Assembly (NCBI GenBank): GCA_025765615.1
Contig: JAIVFJ010000004.1
Location: forward strand, 620,001 to 684,000
DNA: 64,000 nt
Source of the DNA: Zopfochytrium polystomum
Lineage: Eukaryota > Chytridiomycota > Chytridiomycetes > Chytridiales > Chytridiaceae
Direction of reading: 5' to 3'
In this document: positions 22,866 to 34,060 of the stretch, in pieces
How positions within the stretch are numbered: position 1 is the stretch's first letter
Layout: each line of letters opens with the position of its first letter
Notes under the pieces: model-generated
What the model was told of the DNA's origin: nothing
Databases searched by the model: none
The model's input: the letters and a program-made list of their open reading frames with translations, nothing else
Position numbers and translations under genes: made by a program

Positions 22866-23002
22866 GCTCATTTCTGCAGTTTGCACTGTCCAACTTGGGG
22901 GCAGAGTAGCGTAAACCTTGCTTAGCAGTCTCTCGCTATATCGGGATCTGACCTTTCACTCTGCCTTTTCAATTACCCTCCTTCCTTTTTTGTACCTGTC
23001 CC
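22866..23002 (+). repeat. Dispersed repeat, copy 1
   Basis: About 140 bp similar to 48574-48713: both contain CATTTCTGCAGTTTG, GAGTAGCG, GGATCTGACCTTTCAC and TTTGTACCTGTCC in the same order. Identity unknown; a short non-autonomous element is likely. Confidence 0.65.
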
Positions 23003-23585
23003 ACGCAGCAGACGCTTATACGACAATCTGGACGGAACCAAGAAAGGGAGGTTAGTCAAAAGATGGGGAACAGTGATCGCAGGCTGGCGAGCCTCTCGTC
23101 GATGGTAGGGGAGGTGGAAAGGTGTGCTTCGATCGGTTTTGATCCAGTCTCAGCCACCGCGTTCCGATCGATCGATGGGAGAGAGAGGGACCGGACGAAC
23201 GGCGAATGTTCAGGCCGTTTGTGAAAGGATGGCAGTGGGCAAGAAGGTGAAGCTGTGAGCCTTACAGAGCGATGGATCGTTCGTTGGGCGGATCGCGTTC
23301 GATCGATGGCAGAAGGTTTTAGAACGATGCGAGGGAAAAGGATCGTTGCAGAGCGGTCGCACTGGCAATGGCCCCGGTCGCGGCGTGCACTCAGTGGGGA
23401 AGATACCCGGCAAGACGTTGTTGCGGATGAATACCGGGATGGCCGCAATGAGGATGAGGCGCGTCAGAGGTAGGTCCGGCAATGACTACCCGCGAACAGG
23501 TGCTCCAAGCGAAAAACGAAAACGACCCCACTGCCCACAACTGCCGCTTAGCACACCAAAGGTCACCAGCTCCTCTCGCTCCCTC
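23003..23585. other. Intergenic
   Basis: No supported gene. It contains GATCGATCG-rich DNA. ORFs here show no domain or splice structure. Confidence 0.4.
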
Positions 23586-24716
23586 TCAACCCGCCATCCA
23601 ATCCTGCACGATCCACGTCTCCTCCCACCGCCCAAACTCCCCGCGAAAGAACAACGGCCACTCCCCGATCCCAAAAACCCTCCTCAACTCGCCACCACCG
23701 CACACGGCCTTATACACCGACCCCTCACCGAGCCTGCGATGCGACCACTCCCGCACCCTGACGAAGCGCAGGCGCGACGCGCTCGCGGCGAGGGCGGACA
23801 GGGCGTCGTCCACGGCGGCGCCGGCCCACTCCACGAGCTCGAGGTCGAGAACGGCGAGGCGAGGGAACGCCGCGAGGGATTCGACGGCGTCGGGGAGGTC
23901 GCGTGGGTGCAGCGCGGCGCGGAGGCTGGTGAGGTGCGGGAGCGCGGCGGGGAGGTCTTCGAGGTTGGCGGGGCTGAGGCGGTCGGGCGAGAGGTCGAAG
24001 TCGTTTGTGGCGCGGAGGGAGAGGGACTGCAGGGCGGCGCAGAGGGCGGGCGGGGTTGTGCCTGTGATGGATGTGGCGGTGGTAGTGGTGGGAGGCGGTG
24101 GTCGCCGCGGCGAGGCTAGTAGGTCAAGGAGGACGTCGAGCGAGGGAGGACAGCCCTCGTCAGTCATGTTGACGTCGAGGTGGGTGAGGTTTGGTGCGGC
24201 GGCTAGGAGTGGGCGGAGGGTGACCAGCCAGAACCCGCGCTCCACGGTTGTGGGGCCGTCGGCTTTGGAGGGGCGGCCTTCCCACGCGAGGTGCGAAAGC
24301 GAGGGTAGGCTGGCGTCTGTGTCGATGGCCTGCGCGAGGATCGGCCACTCGTTTCTTGGCATCGAGAGAACGAGGCATTGCAGTGTTTGCGATGATATCA
24401 GGGTGGTCAGGAGCGGCATCGGCACGCACAGGAGTATTTCTGTGTTGGCGGGCAATCCGCCCGCAGGGTCGCCTTCCTCGAAGTCAATGCTCTCGCCGTC
24501 GTCCGTGTCATCTTCCTCATCATCGTCATCAACGCGATCGTAACGCTGGAGCCTGTCGATCCAAACCGCCCTCATCAAAGCCGCCGACGCCGCCGTCGAG
24601 GAGGACGCTCGCAGCCACGAGGACGTCCGCTTCAACCTATCTCGTCGACTTGTCTTCATTTCCCAGCAGATAAACGCACTTACCAACTTCTGCCTCGCCA
24701 CGTCCAGGACCGGCAA
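23586..24716 (-). CDS. LRR/F-box-like protein, 5' end unresolved
   Basis: An open frame ending at 23586 encodes irregular leucine-rich repeats: LPSLSHLAW, LLAAAPNLTHLDVNM, LCAALQSLSLRA, LPAALPHLTSLRAAL and FPRLAVLDLELVEWAG. It ends in WEETWIVQDWMAG. An acidic stretch (DDDDEEDDTDD) precedes the repeats. Such proteins in fungi are often F-box substrate adaptors, but no F-box is seen in the part I can read. The frame has no convincing ATG at its 5' end; a GTAAGT donor near 24690 and coding-like sequence up to about 25060 (VAEECRVYYEKIRPYC) indicate further 5' exons. Confidence 0.55.
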   Translation of the reverse strand: MPVLDVARQKLVSAFICWEMKTSRRDRLKRTSSWLRASSSTAASAALMRAVWIDRLQRYDRVDDDDEEDDTDDGESIDFEEGDPAGGLPANTEILLCVPMPLLTTLISSQTLQCLVLSMPRNEWPILAQAIDTDASLPSLSHLAWEGRPSKADGPTTVERGFWLVTLRPLLAAAPNLTHLDVNMTDEGCPPSLDVLLDLLASPRRPPPPTTTTATSITGTTPPALCAALQSLSLRATNDFDLSPDRLSPANLEDLPAALPHLTSLRAALHPRDLPDAVESLAAFPRLAVLDLELVEWAGAAVDDALSALAASASRLRFVRVREWSHRRLGEGSVYKAVCGGGELRRVFGIGEWPLFFRGEFGRWEETWIVQDWMAG

Positions 24717-25318
24717 GAAACAACGCGTCGATTCACTGGCTCGACAAGGACCTCGTCAAAGAGCCCCTTGCGCTGCTTTGCTGGTGCGTCTGCGGCGTTC
24801 GGGTATTCGACGCACCGCAGCTCCGCGGCATCGTGTCAGGCGACGCTGACGCGGACTCTGGTTTCTTGCCTGCGTGCCACGCAGAGGCTCGCCTATTCGA
24901 GCGCGGTGAAGAGCAGCCGTGACTAAAGGTGCACCACGGGGCGGCAGATGTAAGTAGTTCTGCGGCGTAAGTCGCATAGCACCCCCACAAGCCAGTACAC
25001 TCCTCGTGCAGTACGGCCTGATCTTCTCATAATACACTCTGCACTCCTCCGCCACGCAGCTCAGTCGCGAGCAGCGGCGCCACAGTTAATGGCAACAGCG
25101 GCGTCAATACGAAGAGCAGCGAAGATGGATATTACTACGACGATTGTAACGACTTCGATTTCGGGCGGCGTGTTGGTGCGGCGGCACAGAAGAGCGGGCT
25201 GCGAAGAACGGAAAAACGAGCACAAGAAGAAAACGAGGGAGAGAAAACATAAGAAGCGCTCTTTGAGGCATGCTGCGGATTGATGGGACTCTAGGAAACC
25301 CCACAGGATTTTTTTTTC

Positions 25319-26201
25319 TAACCACTCGAAGACAGCTTCAGAACCTCGGCCCTTTGATCGCGTTTCCTCTTTGTCATTCGACGTAATGCCCTGTCAAGTA
25401 AACACTGCCTCCTCTTCAAGAAAACGAGAGTTAGAAATAAGTTGCACGAGAGAAAATCGGGACCCGGGAGTGGCAGCTCCTGCACCCACACACAAAAAGG
25501 AGCTCCAATGTGTATGAACACTTAAAGATACTCACAACGATGATCTGAAAAAAAAAATATAAGCCATTTTCACGAGTGGAAGTGATTGGGGGGGGATTTC
25601 AACTACTCACGAGTGCGAGAAGAGCATGACTAGAATCGAGGTGCCTGGGGAGATGTGCAAGTCGAGCGGCGATCGGTAGCACTGGGAACAGGACGAGACA
25701 TTGGACAAAGCAATGCAGAGACAAATAAAAAAACCACTTCATTCCACACACAACCACCAAGCGCACAGGGCAAAGTGGGGCCGACCTGGTATTCCTTTCC
25801 ATATAAGTTTCCGCTGCCAAGAACGCACAGTGGGACGCGAAGACCGTCGATGAACGCATACAGGGTCACGAGCTGATGAGACTGCGGATCCACGCTTGCG
25901 GCCGTCACCACCGCGTGCCGGTCGCCGAAGCGCAGGCTGATTTCGCGTGGTGCGTCGTTTGGCCATCCACGTATTAAAAAATTAGTGGGAGTGAGGGTGG
26001 CTAGGGGGAATGTTTGGAGTAACGTCTTTGGGCAAGAAAGATGATCCACTGCTGGGCAACGACCGATGATGTTTGCTCGTGTGCAAGCTACTGTGATGGT
26101 GGGTGGGTGGTGGTGATGGTCGGGCGGAGGGGAAGAAACTACCTGACGGCTTCGTCATCGTTCAAGGAGGACTTGATCTCGGTGGCAAAGAAGGACGACA
26201 T
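25319..26201 (-). CDS. Intron-rich gene of unknown function, model incomplete
   Basis: Several phase-compatible exon pieces are visible. A possible first exon MSSFFATEIKSSLNDDEAV starts at 26201 next to a TATTTAAATA motif. A main piece (about 26000-25787) contains GWPNDAPREISLRFGD and ends GKEYQ at a GT donor. After a CCCAG acceptor comes CYRSPLDLHISPGTSILVML, which ends at a GTGAGT donor. A basic C-terminal stretch RRMTKRKRDQR ends at 25319. Joining exon 1 to the main piece leaves a frame conflict that I could not resolve. The hydrophobic ISPGTSILVMLF stretch may be a membrane segment. Family not recognised. Confidence 0.4.
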
Positions 26202-26439
26202 ATTTAAATATCACGATAAATGCGGCGTCTGGGAGCGGGTCCGATGTGGGCGTGCGTGTGCGTCAGCCGGCGCTGCTCCGAGAGATCCAGACAAAGGTGA
26301 AAAACAGTGGGGGTGGCCCCGTGACATGTTCGGTTTCACACCTGGCGGATGGTTGAGCGTGCATCTGTTTCGCAAGACCCCTTCACGCTGCTCCAAAAAT
26401 GAGTGAGATAAAATATCACTTAATGTAGACAGTCAAAAA

Positions 26440-26805
26440 GGGTATATGTGTGGCACTGAAGCTTGCAAAGAAGCATTGTGGAGAAGGGATATCTTGAATG
26501 AACGTCAACCTCACACCAAAGGTGCGATTCGTATCTCTCAAGACAACAAGTCTACAATCGCTATTTCAACACACCCATTTAATTACAAAGGGTTTAATCA
26601 TTCTGAGATTAAGAAGTGATTAGTCAAGAATTGATCACTTACACTCAAGTTGGTCATTGCGAGACTGAGATTATGGTTGCAGACATCTTCACTAAATCAC
26701 TGCCGATCAAGCAATTTCTTTATCTCAGAGATCTACTTGGAACCAGAGGATTCAAAGATGCGTCTCGAGCTGGACTACAGACAGAGTTTCTCATTCCATT
26801 TTGAC
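26440..26805 (+). mobile_element. Ty1/copia 3' relic (RNase H end)
   Basis: Encodes TEACKEALWRRD, RISQDNKSTIAIS, KGFNHSEIKK, then after stops METI-type sequence ending in MVADIFTKSLP and FLYLRDLLGTRGF. This is the end of copia polyprotein RNase H with its DNKSTIA and ADIFTK.L motifs. Two in-frame stops break it, so it is a dead fragment. No LTR is recognised downstream. Confidence 0.82.
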
Positions 26806-27926
26806 CAAATGTAAATAAAGAATAATCTATCCAGCAGCCGCCGCCGCCGCCAAAGCAAACTTCCGCCGGGCCGGCTGCTCTGCATGGCGCAATGCTTTTC
26901 AAGAAATTGAAAACGTAAAATGGTTTGTATTCCAGGAACAAACGATCGCAAAAGTAAATGTAATAGTGAAAGGAAAAATGCGTGTTGAAAAACTTGATGG
27001 GAGTTGTCGTGGGGAGTAGGGCGCCCCGATACGTTTCTTGTGTGCGGTATTCGAGGCGGGTTCAGGAGGCGGCCTGCAAGATAATTATTGTAAAGATGCG
27101 TTTCTAAAGATTGAATTGAAGATGGTGGTACTTACATCTGGTTTTGCTAATTTGAGCAACGGACAACAGAGTCATGAGATTAGAAAGCAAACTCCCTCTC
27201 TGCAATGTGTCGGAGTAGAAATTTTAAATCACATCTGCTCACGTCGTGACAGTCCGGCTAGGTGTGGATTGACGATAAGTCGAACACGGTTAGTCTTCTG
27301 AAGAAGAATTTTGGAAGAGAGGCACGAGCCCCGCGCCCCCGCGACTCACGGATTTTCGCGGCATCTAGTTGAAGGGGTGTGCAACAAGAATGCAGTATGG
27401 GGTCAATGAAATGACAGGTAGTGCTCCAAGAGGGAACAGAGGAAGTAGACAGTCAGTGAAACCTACATCCGTTAATTTTTTCGACGATGGAGCCGACTGA
27501 TTTTGGGTTTAAAGCCCGAAAAGGTGGTGCACGAGGAAACGAAAGATCAATGATGAAGTACAAAAAAATAGGGCCAACGACATGAGTACGTACCTTTCGC
27601 CACCATTGCTGGTTTGCCCGTGTCGACCGCGAGAGAGAAGGAGGGGAGGCTCTGGGGTCAGCATTGAAGGCGGGGAAACCAAGAAAATGGTAATTCAACG
27701 CGTCTCACGATGCTGGCTGGCAAATGCTGCCGGATCCCCAAAAACAGAAGCGTGCGGGTGTCAGAACATTTCACATTTTCGTTTCTTTGCTAAAGATCAC
27801 TCACGGATTTTTCCGATGGCTGGGAGGGGGCGTGGAGTACGGTCGTCGGAGCGAATGGCAGGGATTGGTTGTGGAAAAGCAAATCGGCGATGAGCGACGG
27901 GGTGAACGAAACGAACTGATACTTTG
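26806..27926 (-). other. Possible unresolved intron-rich gene
   Basis: The - strand shows exon-like pieces with strong donors: AAATCC|GTGAGT at about 27346 and again at about 27810, and GAAAG|GTACGT at about 27595. No continuous protein could be assembled and no domain is visible. It may be a real multi-exon gene or the 3' part of the locus at 27927-28286. Confidence 0.2.
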
Positions 27927-28286
27927 CTACATACACGCATACGCAGAGTTCATCTTGTCGAGGTAGCCGCCGATCTTGGCTCGGACTGTCGGAAGGAGGG
28001 GCGGTGGTGAGAGAGAGATAGACGCCGATAAGAGACGGAACGATTGCACCGGAGCGGGAGGGGGTAGTGTTGCTCGTCGAGATATTCCCTCGGGCATGCG
28101 GTCACGCTCCGAGCCAACGGATCACTTACGGCCACCACCAGAGCCTCCGCCTGAGCCGCTACTTCCGCCGCCGCTGCCTCCGCCGAGACCGAACATCGGT
28201 GCCGCGTCTGTGTTGCTTGCCGTGAATGCGACGAGGGCCAGGAGGACGAGGAAGGCGAGAGTGGTGCAAGGGGTGCGCATGAGCAT
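27927..28286 (-). CDS. Small secreted glycine-rich peptide
   Basis: 71 residues from exons 28286-28130 and 27985-27927. The donor is GTAAGT and the acceptor CCGACAG, and phase is kept. A signal peptide (LAFLVLLALVAFTASN) precedes a GGGSGGGSSGSGGGSGGG stretch and a short tail LRAKIGGYLDKMNSAYACM. Without splicing, the frame stops two codons after the glycine run. It resembles small secreted Gly-rich peptides; no function can be assigned. Confidence 0.55.
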
Positions 28287-28464
28287 CGTTGTGGAGTCGA
28301 GTGTGTGGGAGGGCGGGGCTGACGCGAGCCGGATGGAAGGAAGAGGGAGAGCGATCAAAGAGAGAGTGAGAGAGACAGAGGAGGAGAGACAGGGTTTGGC
28401 CTAGTTTTAATACCAAGCGGGGGACCGCTGCTGCATTCGATTCTCGGGCTGAGCACGCTTCTGG

Positions 28465-28466
<2 letters not shown>

Positions 28467-28539
<73 letters not shown>
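28467..28539. repeat. (CT)n microsatellite, about 73 nt
   Basis: Long CT run upstream of the small glycine-rich gene, possibly within its promoter. Confidence 0.9.
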
Positions 28540-28543
<4 letters not shown>

Positions 28544-29437
28544 CGCGGGCGGGCGCAGTCAGTTGTGTCTCCGCCCGAGCTTGCCAAAAACGGAAACGAA
28601 TAGATAGGCCCCGCCTCCGGATGATTTCAGAAAAACACGGTGGAGACAAGCAGTGTTTTTCCTGTCGGTTGCGACATTACTCTTTCTTGGCCCCGTGCCG
28701 TCCGAAACCTGTCCCGAAGTCCAGTGAACAACTGTTTGTAGACTTCAATATTCATGATTTCAACAAACACAAATCGCAACACTACTTGCTCCAGAGCCCC
28801 ACTTTCCCAACGGGATCTCGGCAAATGAGTGTCCAGGCAGGGCTTGGCGCGTGCCCGACCGCGTCGCGCGCGGTGGGAACCACGAGACCATTTCCGGACC
28901 GGTCTGAATCTTACACTTGCATCACCGGATTTCCGTCATACGCGATCAATCTGTTTCCACCTCTTCCTTCGGCAAAGAAGGCTGCCTAAAGCTTATTTTG
29001 CAACTTAATTGTGGTACACAGAGTTCAGGCCGTGCGTAGTTGGTTCTCGTTGCTGGGGGCGATTGCGCGTGCCGGTGCAACGACCTCTCCACCCTCTAGA
29101 CCTCCTAATGGCTTTATTCGACGTTAACGCGATAGCTGTTTTGTGCGATGACAAAGGGAGGTTCTGAGGAGGCGGCCAAATTTCAAAAAGCGTCGGAACC
29201 GTGTGGCGCCTCTGGTCATTGTCTTTGAGTTCCGCTCACGCACGGGCCGGGGTCTTCGGAAGCGATGTCTGTGTCCCTGTTCGTTGCTTGTCGGCCACTT
29301 ATGGGCTGAGTCGTTTCCGAAGATGGAAACCGTTTCTTCCGGCTCCAATGCACCACCGTTGTTACATACACAGTATATATACCAGTGTCAATCCGACCGG
29401 GACCGCCTCGCCCTGTACTTTTCATACCCTCCTGATC
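28540..29437. other. Intergenic
   Basis: No supported gene. A TATATATA motif at about 29372 lies 65 bp upstream of the next start codon and is its likely TATA box. Confidence 0.45.
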
Positions 29438-30025
29438 ATGCGCCGTCAGATCATCGCTCTTCTTGCCTACACCACCATCGCGATCGCCATGGCCTGCGCC
29501 GCTACCGCCGCCAACCCTGAAGCTGGTCACCTTGGATACATCGTCCGTTTGGCTCGCCGCAGGTTAACCACTTTTGTTGATTTCGATCATCCAAGATCCG
29601 CTGATCCCATGGTCCGCCCCTTCCCCAAAACATCTTCCTCCGTTCATGCCCGGGCCACTGTGACCATTCCTTGACACTTGGATTCGAAAATCCGCAGAAC
29701 GCAGGGGCGACCGCCATGTAAGTCGCACTTTGCGGACTCGCTTGCTTGTCCTAATTCAATCTGGAAATCCGTCCCCCCTCCCGCTTTTCCAGCCCCACCC
29801 TCCCCAAAGCCGCCCCCGCGCCGACAGCAGCACCAACCGCCAGCCCACCTCGTCACCGACGAAGTCCCGCCGCGCGTCAACGGCCCCGCCCCCCCGTTCG
29901 TCCGCCCGAACTCCCCGCAGCGACCGGCGCAGCGACCGGCCCAGAACGGGCCAACGCACGAAATTATCAGGCCCATACCGATCAGAATCGGGCAGCAGAG
30001 ACCGCAGCAGCGGCAACAACAGTGA
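29438..30025 (+). CDS. Small secreted Pro/Gln-rich protein
   Basis: 125 residues from exons 29438-29562, 29698-29717 (a 20-nt micro-exon ending at GTAAGT) and 29793-30025. Phases agree. A signal peptide (IIALLAYTTIAIAMACAATA) is followed by a short helical stretch, then a Pro-rich region with RPAQRPAQNGPTHE and a Gln-rich end. No cysteine framework and no known family. It could be a wall-associated or effector-like protein. Confidence 0.5.
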
Positions 30026-30289
30026 CAGGGCCGGTGACGATATGGTGGAGGGGTGGAGGGTGGAGGGGAGCTCGAGGTGGTTCGGCTGGTGTTCTGTTGA
30101 CGAGGAGAAGATAGGGCGGAAGGTGGCATGGAATCCTTCCTTACCCCACTCCCTCTCCCACTTTCCTGCTTAGTTCAGAAAGTTTCAATTTCAATTTGGT
30201 GCGCTTTCAAAAAAAACCAAAAAACCACCTTGTGCAAGGAAAAAAAAAAAAAAAAAAAAAAAAAGTTTGGCATCTGCCATACCTCCAGC

Positions 30290-30372
30290 TTCGACCAAAC
30301 CGGCGGCGACGGTGGCTCCGGTGGCGAAAGCCGCCGAGCCGGTGAGTGGTGATGGAACGAAGAAGTAGGACC
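30290..30372 (+). pseudogene. Tail-only relic of the ART-like gene
   Basis: Encodes only the Lys/Ala/Pro tail (TKPAATVAPVAKAAEP, then stop) of the family at 11548 and 32935. The signal peptide and catalytic-like core are missing; a 24-nt A tract adjoins the 5' side. The conserved 3' UTR block (GGTGGCGATTCGATTGGTGA through the GT repeat and AATAAA) resumes at about 30596, displaced by about 220 bp of GT-rich sequence. Confidence 0.65.
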
Positions 30373-30465
30373 GGGTGCGGAATTTGAAAGAGGAAGTGCA
30401 ATGGGACCAGCGATTTTTTTTTTTGGGACCATCGACATGTAGTTGGGGAGAGAAAATGTGATTGT

Positions 30466-30566
30466 GTTTTCGTGTGTGTGTGTTTGTGGGGTGTGTGTGT
30501 TTGTGGTGTGTATTTGCGTTTGTGTGTGTGTGTGTGTTTGCGTTTGCGTGTGCGTGTGCGTGTGCG
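30466..30566. repeat. GT/TTTG low-complexity tract
   Basis: GTGTGTGT units with TTTG interruptions. It separates the tail relic from its conserved 3' UTR block. Confidence 0.85.
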
Positions 30567-30724
30567 GGATCAATAATAGTACCGAAAAAGTAAAAATGGG
30601 TTTGGTGGCGATTCGATTGGTGAAACTCCAGGCAGAATTTGACAACGGGGGTGCACATATTGTATTGCGTGAGTGTGTGTGTGTGTGTGTGCCCAATAAA
30701 TTGTACCTTACAGGAAGAACTAAA

Positions 30725-32934
30725 CAGAACACGAGTCAGATGAGAGGGATTGTGCGGAACATCGTTCGTGATAGAGAGGAAAAAAAACAAGAAAATGTGG
30801 GGAGGTGCGCCCGCCATATACGAGGAAGAAGGAAAGCGGAAGATCCATGAAGCCCACATTCCCATTCGGAATGAACGAAGAAGCGGAAATCTTCCCCGAC
30901 ACCAAGGAAGCGGCCGACCGGTTTCAGCGTTATCGGAGCATCCAAGATGTCCGCTCGCCCCTTTCTAGAAAGCCCTTGGCTATTGCAGGCTAATCCCATT
31001 TAGCGGAAGCCTGTTGAGGTTACTGTAGTGACCGAAGGTCGAGGCTGGAGTCGCTGAAGCGATGAGGCATTGGCAGTGAATTTCTTAATTTTGAAGAAAA
31101 CTTCTTAATTCTCGAATTATTGATATCCCTCTTTGTTCATGTTGGCCTACACGTCCTTCAGTCCAGAACGAGAATCCAAGCATATCTCATCTCTTATGTT
31201 CTAAGCCATGAACGCTGGAATTGCTCTTCATACGCGGAGAAGTGCTTTGCAACTCTTAATTGCCCCTTATCCGCATCTGCCTGTAGGACTGGTTTGCGCC
31301 TGATATGGTGAGCTGGCGACGTAGCTGTCACTTTCCCCTGAAGAACCTTGGCGTCCTGGAGTTCCAAGTGAAGCGCTAAGCACGCCGCAGAGGGTTTATC
31401 AACAAAGCCAACTCTCCGAATTTGCACGCACGAGAATAAGGAGGAGGTTTCTGAATTTCGTGTCTGTTTGTTTCTGCTTGTTTGTTCTCCGACTTCGATC
31501 TCCGACCTGTCTTGCACCTATACAGGAGTTAGAGGTACCGGTGCATGGAGACAATCACAAAAAAATTGCTTCGCAGGACGGAGTCAAGCACATTATTGGC
31601 AAGTACCGACCAAAGAACAAACAAACGAAACCAGATCAATCGAAGCGGCCATATGCATCGGCGGAGGGTCTATCAGCTCACGCAGGCTAAAAATATGATT
31701 TGCAGCATCAACAGCGCAGACCGATCGAGAGCTCGCGAGCGGTGGCAATAGCTTTCACTTTGGTGAATCAGCGCAGGAGTCTGCGATATCTTGGTGATCC
31801 GTGAAGTGTTAACTCGCTCCGAGACGCACCGGTTGTGCAAAAATAACTGCACAGCAACTATGGCAGCGTTCGGACTTGAAGGAAAGCTCCTGCAGCTTTG
31901 GTTTGGCCTCAGTCGCTGTAACACGCCGCATCGAATTGTGTCATGCTGACCCAGAGGAGGATGTGAGAAGCGAGGAATGAGGCGGGATCACGCGTACGGG
32001 CCGCCGTGTTTTTGTGACACGATACTTGGTTACCTTCGCCCTCGCATTTTGTCAGCCCCGTTTAGGCGCGATCGCACCACCCTTAAACAATCATTTGCCC
32101 GCTCTTACAGCAGCTGAGCGAAACTTTCGGCAACGCCTGTGAAAAGCAAAACAATACGACGATCCCCATCTAGACTGCTTCCGCCGCCCTTACCAGAGCG
32201 ACGGAAGCGGCCGCGGGCCGAAATCAAGCGTATGCGAAGGATGAAGACGAAAATTCGCAAGCAGACTGCGGAACCAATGCGGAAGCACCACCACGCGATT
32301 TCTGCGAAAGATGGGCGTGCGACCCCTCGCAGCAGCAGGGCGGAAGATAATGGGATGAGAGCCTAATGGGAAGGGAACGTGCAGTCTCGGGTGCGATCTC
32401 GAAAACAGGAACTTGCCCGCCCACACTTGAAGTCAGAAACCATTCGCTTCCACACCCCGGAACCGTCCGCCGGAAAGAGAGGGCTGAGGCAGCCACAAAC
32501 ACAAACTAACACACACACACACACACTCACACACATACTCACACACATATTAACACAGATGGAGGAGCTTTGCGGAAAACATACATTGAAAAGAAGCGGA
32601 GGAGTAAGGGAAAAGCAAAAACACGCCGCGGTGCCCGGAGGCGGACTCGGAAGCGGCGGCACCTTGATTTCTCGGGCGCAGCCCGCTTGTTCGGACGGAC
32701 TCGCGCACAGACAGTTTGCTTCCGTACCACAAGAAAACACCAACTCCAACAGCAGCCCTGGCTCAGCCATGGCTCGTTCGAATGCGGCGCGCCCTCCCCA
32801 TTCCTTCAACTCCTGCTGCATCAATATCCTCTGTGGGGACGTCTCTCTCAACGCTTGCGTGAGCGGCTCTTCCAATCAAACTATAAAACGACCTAAGCCG
32901 ACGTCCCGCCTCTGACGACATACATCCTTCTACA
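30725..32934. other. Long stretch without a recognised gene
   Basis: Short ORFs only. There is a (CA)n tract at about 32512-32550. ACTATAAAACG at about 32879 lies about 55 bp upstream of the next ATG and is a likely TATA box. Nothing else could be supported. Confidence 0.45.
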
Positions 32935-33606
32935 ATGCGCTCCTCCATCCTCCTCCTCCTCTCCACGGCCTCCCTCCTCGCCCTCCTCCTCCTTCACCTC
33001 CCCTCCGTCCTCGCTCGCCCCAGCCCTGCCCCCGGCAACCTCTACCGTGCCATCAACTCCAAAGAAGCCCAGACCTGGCGTACCCAGGGCCTGAACGCCA
33101 AAAACCCCGGCTCCACCCACCGCTCTCCCTCCGACCACACCAACGGCTTGACCGACTCGCAGTACATCTCCACCACCAAGGACGAGAAGCGCGCCCGACA
33201 GATCAACAGGCACGGCGACAATGCCGGCGTCCTCAAGATAAACACTGACAAGATCCCCGGGTTCCACGACGACGGGCACGTCGACATGGGCAAGCACACG
33301 CTGGGCTCGTCAGGCATGACAAACACCTGGGCAAACTTGAACAAGGAGGTGCTGGTCAAGAATCATATCCCGCCGGACGCGTGCGAGCTCATTAGGCGCG
33401 ATGGAGGAGGGCTGTTCCGCCGCGCGGCGGGGTGCGCGAGGAAGAAGTCGACGGGCTCGGGGAGCGTGAAGACGGCTGGTGGGAAGGGTGCGGTTGGCAG
33501 CACTCAATCCGCGAGGGCGGCGAAGCCGGCGGCCAAACCGGCGGCCGCGGGTCCAGCGGCAAAGAAAGAGGCCAAGCCGGCGAGCGGTGGTGGACGGAAA
33601 AAGTAG
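32935..33606 (+). CDS. Secreted ART-like protein, copy 2
   Basis: 223 residues, a close paralogue of 11548-12270 along the full length. The signal peptide (about 28 residues) ends near VLARPSP. The core again has LYRAIN, YISTTKD and NKEVLV in order, the candidate R-S-E positions. The tail is shorter than in copy 1, with one fewer KPA block, and ends GGGRKK with the presumed ancestral stop. The 3' UTR contains the family GT repeat and an AATAAA signal at about 33707. Most differences are conservative, so both copies are probably expressed. Enzymatic activity is inferred, not shown. Confidence 0.72.
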   Translation: MRSSILLLLSTASLLALLLLHLPSVLARPSPAPGNLYRAINSKEAQTWRTQGLNAKNPGSTHRSPSDHTNGLTDSQYISTTKDEKRARQINRHGDNAGVLKINTDKIPGFHDDGHVDMGKHTLGSSGMTNTWANLNKEVLVKNHIPPDACELIRRDGGGLFRRAAGCARKKSTGSGSVKTAGGKGAVGSTQSARAAKPAAKPAAAGPAAKKEAKPASGGGRKK

Positions 33607-33683
33607 AAATGGGTGTGGTGGTGATTAGATGGGTGGAACTCCACCAGAATTTGACAACAGGGGTGCACTTATTGTATTGCGTG

Positions 33684-34060
33684 AGTGTGTGTGTGTGTGT
33701 TTAATTCAATAAATGGCAGACCGTGAGGCAGAGCGGAATCATCACGGCGACCAGGGCTTGATCATAATCACGCATCTGCTCTGGAGCGCCGCTAAACAGA
33801 CACCTCCCTAAGTTTTGCACCCGCACCCTGACATTCTCTTGAGTCGTTCACGCGGGCATGATATACTTTTCAATGCGTCGTAACGACTCGGCGCGTTTGT
33901 TTCGCTCCTTGCCCGGCCGCGCTTACGACCCGGTGGGCAGATGCCTGTTGCTGAGATTCGAGTGGCTCAGCATCAACGTTACTTGCGTGCGTGAGTGTGA
34001 GCGTCCAATAAATAGTACCAATCTAAATGTTGGTCCTAAACCGCTTTCTTTCTCGACAAT
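33684..34060 (+). repeat. GT repeat and a further 3'-UTR relic
   Basis: GT repeat at 33684-33702 after copy 2. A short echo (GCGTGAGTGTGAGCGTCCAATAAATAGTACC) sits near 33990-34020 in two halves, resembling the 3' end of the family again. This suggests another truncated duplicate. Confidence 0.4.
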
